This document shows, one piece after another, positions 1-7,832 of a stretch of DNA of 64,000 nt. A program made the translations under genes and the position numbers. Below the pieces are notes generated by a model. It had not been told where the DNA came from, searched no databases, and saw only the letters and a list, made by a program, of their open reading frames with translations. Position 1 is the stretch's first letter. The number at the start of each line of letters is the position of its first letter. Origin of the DNA: Pseudomonadota bacterium (GTDB lineage Bacteria > Pseudomonadota > Alphaproteobacteria > Rhodospirillales > Magnetospirillaceae); assembly GCA_021781575.1 (NCBI GenBank), contig JAJXWP010000015.1:24696-88695 (forward strand). Direction: 5' to 3'.

Positions 1-1
1 A

Positions 2-748
<747 letters not shown>

Positions 749-766
749 ATGGAGATAGCTGCCGCC

Positions 767-1015
767 ATGGCCATGGAAGCCGCCCAAATTGCCGCCCTGA
801 TCAAGGAAAGCCTGCCCGACGCCGAGGTTACCATCGAAGACTTGCGGGGCGATGGTGACCATTATGCGGCGCTGGTCGTGTCGCCCGCCTTCCGCGGCAA
901 GAGCCGGGTGCAACAGCACCAGATGGTCTACGGCGCCTTGCGGGGCAAGATGGGCGGCGAATTGCACGCCCTGGCCCTGCAGACCTCGGCGCCGGAGGAC
1001 GCCCCGACGTTCTAG
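767..1015 (+). CDS. bolA: BolA/IbaG family protein
   Basis: The product is a small BolA-family protein (82 residues from the start chosen here). It carries the family core, with an I..SLPDAEV beginning, [27 protein letters not shown] and the conserved Arg/His region. BolA proteins bind monothiol CGFS glutaredoxins through a shared [2Fe-2S] cluster and act in iron-sulfur trafficking or iron sensing; grxD lies just downstream, which supports that role. An in-frame ATG at 749 directly follows the purL stop, but the GGAG at 751-754 better serves the ATG at 767. The stop codon TAG is the first part of a dispersed hairpin repeat (CTAGTGCAGTGA). Confidence 0.9.
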   Translation: MAMEAAQIAALIKESLPDAEVTIEDLRGDGDHYAALVVSPAFRGKSRVQQHQMVYGALRGKMGGELHALALQTSAPEDAPTF

Positions 1016-1069
1016 TGCAGTGACTCATGCAAGAGGCTCATTGCACCAGGCCTATCAAAGACCCTCGCC
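1012..1069 (+). repeat. REP-like dispersed repeat, copy A (head module)
   Basis: The block starts CTAGTGCAGTGACT and contains an imperfect hairpin (TGCAGTGA paired with TCATTGCA). It continues with CAGGCCTATCAAAGACCCTCGCC. The same layout recurs at 28096-28153 with scattered substitutions, so this is a dispersed element rather than chance. The TAG of the leading CTAG is the bolA stop codon. Confidence 0.75.
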
Positions 1070-1147
1070 AGCCGAGGCAAGGAGCAGGAGTCGGGCAGAT
1101 GTCAACCTACCCGACTCCCGGTCCGTTGACATCCCGGCTGGTCGAGG
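1063..1147 (+). promoter_or_regulatory. Structured RNA element between bolA and grxD (candidate pseudoknot)
   Basis: Three complementary pairs are directly visible. An outer stem pairs CCTCGCCAGCCG (1063-1074) with CGGCTGGTCGAGG (1135-1147), leaving one bulged T. Inside it, GGAGTCGGG (1087-1095) pairs perfectly with CCCGACTCC (1110-1118). GATGTCAAC (1098-1106) pairs perfectly with GTTGACATC (1125-1133). The two inner helices interleave, so they form either an H-type pseudoknot or two mutually exclusive hairpins. The element sits in the bolA-grxD transcript, about 70 bases before grxD. A role in processing or in grxD expression is inference. Confidence 0.55.
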
Positions 1148-1214
1148 CCATATGGCGATGCGGGCTCCCGCCCTTACCGTAATTGCTTTGCGCCAACCAA
1201 GGATTTGACACCAG

Positions 1215-1544
<330 letters not shown>

Positions 1545-1565
1545 CTGCCAAGAGCTGCTGACTGC

Positions 1566-1600
1566 AAAAGAGCCCGGCGGTATTCCCGCCGGGCTCTTTT
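1566..1600. terminator. Bidirectional intrinsic terminator between grxD and rpsD
   Basis: AAAAGAGCCCGGCGG (1566-1580) is exactly complementary to CCGCCGGGCTCTTTT (1586-1600) around a five-base TATTC loop. The stem ends in a T run on the + strand and, read in reverse, also on the - strand. It therefore can end both the grxD transcript and the converging rpsD transcript. Confidence 0.93.
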
Positions 1601-1622
1601 CGTTTCCGCCATACAGCGTTGA

Positions 1623-2240
1623 TCAGCGCGAATAGAATTCGATGACCAGGTTGGGTTCCATCTGCACCGGGTAGGGCACGTCGGCCAGCTTCGGAGCGCG
1701 GACGAACGTGCCCTTCATCTCCTTGTGATCGACATTCAGATAGTCCGGAACGTCGCGCTCGGGCGACTGGGCGGCTTCCAGCACCAGGGCCATGTCGCGC
1801 GATTTGTCCTTGAGCGCGATGACGTCGTTGTCCTTGACCTGATAGGAGGCGATGTTGAGCCGCTTGCCGTTAACCCGGATATGGCCGTGATTGACGATTT
1901 GCCGGGCGGCAAACGGCGTCGGCGCGAACTTCATGCGATAGACGACGGCGTCGAGGCGGCGCTCCAGGAGCTCGATCAGGTTCTCCGAGGTGTCGCCGCG
2001 GCGGCGCACGGCCTCGTCATAGAGCTTGCGGAACTGTTTCTCGCCGATATTGCCGTAATAGCCCTTCAGCTTCTGCTTGGCCATCAACTGGGTGCCGAAG
2101 TCGGACGGCTTCTTGCGGCGCTGCCCGTGCTGGCCCGGCGGATTCTCGTGCCCCTTGTTGAGAGGGCTCTTGCTGCGGCCCCAAAGGTTGACGCCGAGGC
2201 GGCGATTGATCTTGTATTTCGCTTCAACGCGCTTGCTCAT
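1623..2240 (-). CDS. rpsD: 30S ribosomal protein S4
   Basis: This is the full-length 205-residue S4, a primary 16S rRNA binder that nucleates assembly of the small-subunit body. The N-terminus starts [21 protein letters not shown] as in alphaproteobacterial S4 and is followed by KSPLNKG and [14 protein letters not shown]. The S4 RNA-binding domain spans roughly residues 95-160 ([32 protein letters not shown]). It stands alone, not in the alpha operon with rpoA, which is usual for this class. It has its own likely promoter upstream and ends at the terminator shared with grxD. Confidence 0.98.
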   Translation of the reverse strand: MSKRVEAKYKINRRLGVNLWGRSKSPLNKGHENPPGQHGQRRKKPSDFGTQLMAKQKLKGYYGNIGEKQFRKLYDEAVRRRGDTSENLIELLERRLDAVVYRMKFAPTPFAARQIVNHGHIRVNGKRLNIASYQVKDNDVIALKDKSRDMALVLEAAQSPERDVPDYLNVDHKEMKGTFVRAPKLADVPYPVQMEPNLVIEFYSR

Positions 2241-2354
2241 TGGATATCCTTATCCATTGCTGTTGTCCCGATAGTCTCCGGCCGCCGGTGAAACGCCGGC
2301 ACGGAGCGGGGAACGGATTGGCTACCGGCCCACATTCTCAGGAGTAGGGGGCGG

Positions 2355-2382
2355 ATTATGCAAAGCAGGCCTCGAGAGTCAA
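2355..2382 (-). promoter_or_regulatory. Likely sigma70-type promoter of rpsD
   Basis: On the minus strand TTGACT (complement of 2377-2382) and CATAAT (complement of 2355-2360) are 16 bases apart, close to the housekeeping consensus. Transcription would give a leader of roughly 100 bases before rpsD. That leader contains a GCCGGCGTTTCACCGGC hairpin (about 2284-2300), a possible site for S4 autoregulation. The autoregulation idea is inference. Confidence 0.5.
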
Positions 2383-2433
2383 AGGAAAAACGCGCTGGAC
2401 GGAACCGCCGGGTCGGGTTAAGTCCTCCCCCGC

Positions 2434-3096
2434 ATGATATTGACCCCTGTCGATCGATCGTCGCTGCCGGACCTGATTGGCGGCTTCACCGCTGCCCTGG
2501 CCGGGAACCGGCTGGCCCAAATGGTGTTCAACCGGATCGCCGCCCTCCTGCCCGAGGGCGAACTCCTTGCCTTGTCCACCGATGCCGCTCACCACGCCCA
2601 GGCGCTGTCCTTATGCCGCAGCTTCGGCGCGGCCATCGCCGATATCAATCCCAAGGACTATTTCACCTGGGACGGACAAGCCGTCGCCGCCAGGATGGAG
2701 CCCAGCGTAATCATCCACGAGATCGGCCACTACCAGTGGGCCGCGGCCCATCGGCGGACGGTGCTCGACTTCGGATTGGGCGCCGGACCGGAGACTGGGC
2801 GCAAGGCTGAAGCCGATGCCGTGCAGTCGGTATTCGGCGTCGCCGCCGACATCGAGGAAGGGCTGGCCTCGCTCCAGGGCATCCTGTGGGAGGCCGAATT
2901 GGGTCAGCCCGCGCTGCCGGCCTTCCTCGAGCAAAACTGGTTGGAAGGCGGGATCAGCCTGCACAATGTCCGACATTTTGGCAAAATGGTCGAGCTGATG
3001 GCGGCTCACGGGATGATCGACGCGGAGGGCCGCCCTACGCGGGCGCTGCGGCGGCAGGACGACGAAGCGTTCTTTGCTTCATGGCGGCACCGCTGA
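2434..3096 (+). CDS. Hypothetical protein with EpmC/YfcM-like HExxH region
   Basis: This 220-residue cytoplasmic protein has no signal peptide or membrane segment. Its central part reads HEIGHYQWAAAHRRTVLDFG followed by a GP.TGRKAEADAVQ stretch. That spacing (HEIxH, RR, DFG, then P and GR) resembles the core of EpmC/YfcM, the iron-dependent hydroxylase that modifies elongation factor P at its lysine. The N-terminal half and the C-terminal AAHGMIDAEGRPTRALRRQ are not recognised. The gene is monocistronic between rpsD and bluB and no efp or epmAB genes are nearby, so the substrate is unknown. Metal binding by the HExxH histidines is plausible; the hydroxylase assignment is tentative. Confidence 0.5.
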   Translation: MILTPVDRSSLPDLIGGFTAALAGNRLAQMVFNRIAALLPEGELLALSTDAAHHAQALSLCRSFGAAIADINPKDYFTWDGQAVAARMEPSVIIHEIGHYQWAAAHRRTVLDFGLGAGPETGRKAEADAVQSVFGVAADIEEGLASLQGILWEAELGQPALPAFLEQNWLEGGISLHNVRHFGKMVELMAAHGMIDAEGRPTRALRRQDDEAFFASWRHR

Positions 3097-3102
3097 ATTT
3101 TT

Positions 3103-3756
3103 TTATCGCGTGAACAGCACCTTGTCGAGATTCACCCGATCCTGCCAACCCAGGCGCACGAGTTCGGGCACGTCGCTGTCATCGACCGGCAGACCGACGC
3201 AGAAATAGCCGATCAACGACCAGGCGGTCGGCACGTCGAGGGCGCGCTTCACCTGTTCAGGGTCGATGATCGACACCCAGCCCACACCCAGGCCATGCAA
3301 GCGGGCGGCCAGCCAGAACGTATGGATGGCGGCTACCACCGAATAATCCAATGTCGCCGGCATGGTCTTGCGGCCGAGGCCCTGCCCGGCCAGGGTTTCA
3401 CGGTCGCAGAAGACGGCGAGATGAACCGGCGCATCATCCAGGCCGGACAGCTTCAGGCTGGCGTACAGCTTGGCCCGCTCACCCTCGTAATCGGCCAAGG
3501 CGTCGGCATTGCAGGCGACGAAATTGGCCCGCACGGTGGCGCGGCGGTCGGCATCGACAACCCGGACGAACCGCCATGGCTGGGAGTTCCCCACCGAAGG
3601 GGCAAGACAGGCCATGGCGATCAGCCGGTCGACCAACGCCGGGTCCACCGGGTCGCGCCGAAAATGCCGAACGTCTCGGCGCCACACCAGCAGCTGTTCG
3701 AAATCCCGCAGGAAGGCCGCGTCGAACTGCGGCGGCCGAATGGCGTCGAGACTCAT
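3103..3756 (-). CDS. bluB: 5,6-dimethylbenzimidazole synthase
   Basis: BluB is a flavin-destroying nitroreductase-fold enzyme. It cleaves reduced FMN with oxygen to make 5,6-dimethylbenzimidazole, the lower ligand of vitamin B12. The 217-residue sequence shows WRRDVRHFRRDP near residue 26, the FMN-binding MACLAPSVGNSQPWRFVRV, and GLGRKTMPATLDYSVVAAIH with the GLGVGWVSI segment that closes the flavin pocket. These are BluB rather than general nitroreductase features. It overlaps the upstream methyltransferase gene by four bases (ATGA), so the two are translationally coupled. No other cobalamin genes are in the window. Confidence 0.88.
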   Translation of the reverse strand: MSLDAIRPPQFDAAFLRDFEQLLVWRRDVRHFRRDPVDPALVDRLIAMACLAPSVGNSQPWRFVRVVDADRRATVRANFVACNADALADYEGERAKLYASLKLSGLDDAPVHLAVFCDRETLAGQGLGRKTMPATLDYSVVAAIHTFWLAARLHGLGVGWVSIIDPEQVKRALDVPTAWSLIGYFCVGLPVDDSDVPELVRLGWQDRVNLDKVLFTR

Positions 3757-4556
3757 GGCTCGTCCTTCTCTCCCTTGCGCTTGCGGAACGTCACCAGCTC
3801 ATGGACCATGCCGTGCAGCGTGCGCACCTCCTGCAAGGTCAGATCGGCCCGTTCAAACATGTTGCGGATGTTGCGCACCATGCTCGGCCGCTTTTCCTCC
3901 ACGCGGAAAAAGCCGCAGTCGTCGAGCTCGCGCTCCAGGTGATGGAAGAAGCCGAGCAGTTGCTCCTTGGTGGCCACCGGCGCCGCCCCTTTGGTCATCG
4001 CCCGCGGCTCGGCGGGATTGCCCGCCTGATACCATTCGTAGGCCATGATGAGCACCGACTGGGCCAGATTAAGCGAACAATAGTCGGGATTGAGCGGGAC
4101 GGTGACCACCGTGTCGGCCAGCGCCACGTCGTCGTTCTCCAGCCCGGTCCGCTCGGGGCCGAACAACACGCCACAGGCGAGGTCCTCGGCCAGGAGACCG
4201 CGCAATTCGACCGCCGCTTGATGTGGAGTGACCACCGGCTTGACCATGAAGCGGTTGCGCCCCGTAGTGGCATAGACCCGGTGCAGATCGGCGATAGCCG
4301 CTTCGGTGGTGTCGAATTGCCTGGCCTTCTGCAGGACGGCATCGGCCCCCGCCGAGGCACGAATTGCCCGCTCGGACAACCAGTCCTCCCGTGGCCGCAC
4401 CAAGCGCAGTTCGGTCAACCCGCAATTCAGCATCGCCCGTGCCGTGGTGCCGACATTCTCGGCCAGCTGGGGCTGCACCAGGATTACAGCCGGGCCAGGC
4501 CGCGCGGCGTCCGGGTGCTTTGGGTAGGTTGCCCGCGAAACGTCTCCAGTGGTCAT
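3753..4556 (-). CDS. trmJ: SpoU-class tRNA/rRNA 2'-O-methyltransferase, TrmJ type
   Basis: This 267-residue SAM-dependent ribose methyltransferase of the SPOUT superfamily probably methylates position 32 of tRNAs. Motif 1 is visible as ILVQPQLAENVGTTARAMLNCG, motif 2 as GVLFGPERTGLENDDVALAD and motif 3 as VPLNPDYCSLNLAQSVLIMAYE, forming the trefoil knot. The C-terminal extension (KEQLLGFFHHLERELDDCGF..R) is the TrmJ-type dimerisation tail. The gene overlaps cimA upstream and bluB downstream with ATGA junctions, giving a compact cimA-trmJ-bluB unit. Exact target specificity cannot be read from sequence. Confidence 0.85.
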   Translation of the reverse strand: MTTGDVSRATYPKHPDAARPGPAVILVQPQLAENVGTTARAMLNCGLTELRLVRPREDWLSERAIRASAGADAVLQKARQFDTTEAAIADLHRVYATTGRNRFMVKPVVTPHQAAVELRGLLAEDLACGVLFGPERTGLENDDVALADTVVTVPLNPDYCSLNLAQSVLIMAYEWYQAGNPAEPRAMTKGAAPVATKEQLLGFFHHLERELDDCGFFRVEEKRPSMVRNIRNMFERADLTLQEVRTLHGMVHELVTFRKRKGEKDEP

Positions 4557-6154
4557 CAGCGTTCGGCGGCGTTGTCTCGCAGCAGCTTATAAGTGATGCT
4601 GTCGTGCAGCGCGTTGTAGGAGGCGTCGATGACGTTGGTGGAAACGCCGACCGTCGACCAGCGGTCGCCGCCATGACCGTCAGCGCTTTCGATCATCACC
4701 CGGGTCGCCGCCCCCGAACCGGCCTGCGGATTGAGAATGCGCACCTTGTAGTCGACCAGGCGCAACTCGGCCACCTGCGGATAGACCGGCGTCAATACCT
4801 TGCGCAGGGCGGCGTCCAGCGCGCTGACCGGGCCGTTGCCTTCGGCCACGGCCATCAGGTGCTGGCCGTTCACCTCGGCCTTGATGGTCGCTTCCGACAG
4901 GGTGATGAGTTCGTTGCGGGCATTCCACCGGCGCTCGTCGATGACCCGGAAGCTGGTCAGCCGGAAGAACTCTGGCACTCCTTCCAGCACGCGGCGGGCC
5001 AGCAGTTCGAAACTGGCCTCGGCACCGTCGTAGGCATAGCCGTTGAATTCCCTGACCTTCACTTCCTCGATCAACTGATTGAGCTTGGGGTCGGACGGGT
5101 CGACATCCAGGCCGATGTCGCGGAAGCGGGCCAGGATGTTGGATTTTCCCGACTGGTCGGAGACGACGATGTGCCGGCGGTTGCCGACCAGTTCCGGCGC
5201 CACGTGTTCGTAGCAGCGCGGGTCCTTCTCCACGGCTGAAACATGCAGGCCGCCCTTGTGGGCGAAGGCGGATTCGCCGACATAGGGGGCGTTGCGATCC
5301 GGTGCGCGGTTGAGCCGCTCGTCCAGCATCCGAGACATATGGGTGAGCTTGGTCAGATCGTTGGCCGAAACACCCGTCTCGAACCCCATCTTCAGCATCA
5401 GGTTGGGGATTATCGAAATCAGATTGGCGTTGCCACAACGCTCGCCCAACCCGTTCAGCGTACCCTGCACCTGCCTCGCGCCAGCCCTGACCGCCGCCAG
5501 GGAATTGGCCACAGCGTTGTCGGAATCATTGTGGCAATGAACGCCGACATGGCTGCCAGGCACCACCTTGCACACCTGGCCAACCACGTCTTCGACCTCA
5601 TGGGGCAGAGAGCCGCCGTTGGTATCGCACAACACCACCCAGCGAGCTCCGGATTCATAGGCGGTTCTGACGCAGGACAGGGCGTAGTCGGGATTGGCCC
5701 GAAAGCCGTCGAAGAAATGCTCGGCGTCGAACATCACCTCGTCGACCCGGCTTCGCGCATGGCCCACCGATTCGCCGATCATCCGCAGGTTTTCCTCAAG
5801 ATCGACGCCCAGAGCCACCTCCACCTGGAAATCCCAGGTCTTGCCCACCAGGGTGACCACTTTGATCGATGGCACCAGGACCGCCTGCAGACCGGGGTCG
5901 TTGGCTGCCGAACGGCCGGCCCGGCGAGTCATGCCGAATGCGGACAGCCGGGCGCGCCCAAGATGAGGAGGGGCTGAGAAGAAGGCGTCGTCGGTCGGAT
6001 TGGCCCCCGGCCAGCCCCCTTCGATATAGTCGACGCCCAGTCGATCCAGTTCCCGGGCGATGGCAACCTTGTCGGCCGAGCTGAAGTCCACGCCCTGGGT
6101 CTGCGCTCCGTCGCGCAGGGTGCTGTCGTAGATGTAGACGCGCTTATCGCTCAT
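4556..6154 (-). CDS. cimA: (R)-citramalate synthase
   Basis: This enzyme of the alpha-isopropylmalate synthase superfamily condenses acetyl-CoA with pyruvate to citramalate, giving a threonine-independent route to isoleucine. The chosen start gives MSDKRVYIYDSTLRDGAQTQ, with the metal-binding DSTLRDGAQ at the very N-terminus. The TIM barrel has HCHNDSDNAVANSLAAVRAGA and GLGERCGNANL, and a C-terminal LeuA-type dimer/regulatory domain starts near residue 400. Total length of about 532 residues matches the CimA (TIGR00977) branch rather than LeuA. A GTG 17 codons upstream is possible but encodes a non-conserved extension. The stop overlaps the trmJ start. Confidence 0.88.
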   Translation of the reverse strand: MSDKRVYIYDSTLRDGAQTQGVDFSSADKVAIARELDRLGVDYIEGGWPGANPTDDAFFSAPPHLGRARLSAFGMTRRAGRSAANDPGLQAVLVPSIKVVTLVGKTWDFQVEVALGVDLEENLRMIGESVGHARSRVDEVMFDAEHFFDGFRANPDYALSCVRTAYESGARWVVLCDTNGGSLPHEVEDVVGQVCKVVPGSHVGVHCHNDSDNAVANSLAAVRAGARQVQGTLNGLGERCGNANLISIIPNLMLKMGFETGVSANDLTKLTHMSRMLDERLNRAPDRNAPYVGESAFAHKGGLHVSAVEKDPRCYEHVAPELVGNRRHIVVSDQSGKSNILARFRDIGLDVDPSDPKLNQLIEEVKVREFNGYAYDGAEASFELLARRVLEGVPEFFRLTSFRVIDERRWNARNELITLSEATIKAEVNGQHLMAVAEGNGPVSALDAALRKVLTPVYPQVAELRLVDYKVRILNPQAGSGAATRVMIESADGHGGDRWSTVGVSTNVIDASYNALHDSITYKLLRDNAAER

Positions 6155-6205
6155 TGCCGGCCACCGGATGAAAGGCGAAGAGAATGCCTTATGACGTCTG
6201 GCCAC

Positions 6206-7330
6206 TCAAGCGTGAAGCGCGTCTTCGGGCGGCAGAAGCCGTTCATTTAGCGCTGCGGCCACCGCGGGATGCGTGATCCGTCCGGCATGCACGTTGAGCC
6301 CGGTCAACAGATGCGGGTCGGCCCGGCATGCCGCCTGCCAGCCGTTGTCGGCCAAGGCCAGGACGAATGGCAGCGTCGCGTTGTTGAGCGCGAAGGTCGA
6401 AGTGCGGGCCACGGCGCCAGGCATGTTCGCCACGCAGTAATGCACGACGCCTTCTTCCATGAAGGTGGGGTCGGCATGGGTGGTCGGCCGGCTGGTCTCC
6501 AGGCAACCCCCCTGGTCAATGGCGATGTCAACCACCACCGAGCCACGCCGCATGCGTTGCAGCAGAGCCCGCGAGATCAGCTTGGGCGTGGTGCCGCCGG
6601 GCACCAGAACGGCACCGACCACCAGGTCGGCATCGGCGACAAAGCTCTCGATGGCATCAACCGTCGAGAAGACGGTTCGGGCGCGCCCGCCGAAATGCAG
6701 GTCAAGCTCCCGCAGCCGCGGCACCGATTTGTCGATGACGGTCACCTCGGCCCCCATGCCGAGCGCCATCTGCGCGGCGTTGGTCCCGGCCACGCCGCCG
6801 CCGAGGATTACCACCTTGCCGGGCGGCACTCCGGCGACACCCCCCAGCAGCACGCCCGCACCGCCGCTCTCCTTTTCCAGTCCGCGCGCGCCGGCCTGAA
6901 TCGACATGCGGCCAGCCACCTCGCTCATCGGCGCCAACAGCGGCAATCCACCATGAGCGTCGGTCACCGTTTCGTAGGCGATGGCGGTGCAGCCGGCATC
7001 CATCAAACCCTTGGCCTGCCTCGGATCGGGGGCCAGATGCAAATAGGTGAACAGCAGTTGGCCGCGTTGCAGACGGGCGATTTCGGCCGGCTGCGGCTCC
7101 TTGACCTTGACCACCAACTGTGCCGCGGAAAAGACCTCGTCGGCCGAAGCGGCGACAGCCGCCCCCGCAGCGGCATAGGCGGCATCGTCGACGCCGATTC
7201 CCGCGCCGGCGCCGCTCTGCACCACGACCCGATGACCATGGTGCACCAGTTCGCGAACCGATGCCGGGGTCAGGCCGACGCGGTACTCATGTGTCTTGAT
7301 CTCTCTGGGGACGCCGACCAGCATGACCAT
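6206..7330 (-). CDS. ald: Alanine dehydrogenase
   Basis: This NAD-dependent L-alanine dehydrogenase interconverts alanine and pyruvate plus ammonia. The chosen start yields MVMLVGVPREIKTHEYRVG, the usual N-terminus with the substrate-binding Arg/Lys residues. The Rossmann segment is VVILGGGVAGTNAAQMALGMGA, and the family signature VDIAIDQGGCLETSRPTTHADP is complete. The predicted 374 residues match the family. The frame extends about 50 codons further upstream through an unlikely Arg-rich peptide, which I leave out. GGAGGA precedes the chosen ATG. The gene lies 51 bp from cimA on the same strand, consistent with amino-acid metabolism. Confidence 0.93.
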   Translation of the reverse strand: MVMLVGVPREIKTHEYRVGLTPASVRELVHHGHRVVVQSGAGAGIGVDDAAYAAAGAAVAASADEVFSAAQLVVKVKEPQPAEIARLQRGQLLFTYLHLAPDPRQAKGLMDAGCTAIAYETVTDAHGGLPLLAPMSEVAGRMSIQAGARGLEKESGGAGVLLGGVAGVPPGKVVILGGGVAGTNAAQMALGMGAEVTVIDKSVPRLRELDLHFGGRARTVFSTVDAIESFVADADLVVGAVLVPGGTTPKLISRALLQRMRRGSVVVDIAIDQGGCLETSRPTTHADPTFMEEGVVHYCVANMPGAVARTSTFALNNATLPFVLALADNGWQAACRADPHLLTGLNVHAGRITHPAVAAALNERLLPPEDALHA

Positions 7331-7492
7331 TCCTCCGTCGTCAGGCCCAGCCACCGCTGACCGGCGGCCCTTCGCCTGTTCCGAGGATACGCCATGCCGC
7401 GCAACGGCGCACTGTCCTTGGCGTTTGTTCGGAAATGCCGCCATACTCTCCGAACGGCGCCTGGGCACTTGGCCCAATGCTCTTGGCGGACG

Positions 7493-7672
7493 CTATTGCC
7501 CCTTCTCGGATCGCGTTGGAGGGAAACGGCGATCGTGCCTTGGCCCCGCCAGTCGCCGGCCATCACGCGGCTTGTCGCGCTGAGGATCGCTGGCCTTCTT
7601 GGCCGGCTGCTCCATGCGCCGCCGCTGTTCCTGTTTCTCGCGGATATAGCTTTCCAATTCCGGATCGGCCAT
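7493..7672 (-). CDS. Small highly charged hypothetical protein
   Basis: This 59-residue reading frame starts MADPELESYIREKQEQRRR and is dominated by Arg, Lys, Glu and Gln, with no membrane segment. A Shine-Dalgarno-like GAGGGAGAAAAG lies directly before the ATG. I do not recognise a family. The N-terminal half looks helical or coiled and the C-terminal half is basic and proline-rich. It lies on its own between ald and the acyltransferase gene. It could be a real small cytoplasmic protein or a chance frame; the ribosome site favours the former. Confidence 0.5.
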   Translation of the reverse strand: MADPELESYIREKQEQRRRMEQPAKKASDPQRDKPRDGRRLAGPRHDRRFPPTRSEKGQ

Positions 7673-7832
7673 TCGCTTTTCTCCCTCGATTTGCAATGCA
7701 AGTGGCGATGAAAGAAAAACATTCAATTACAACAAGGAGTTATCCAATAAATGCAAGGCTGGCCCGGCCGATCCCGGTTCGGCTCGGAGCGGCGACCTCC
7801 TTTTGCAAGGCCGGCACCGGGAAACTAGGCCG

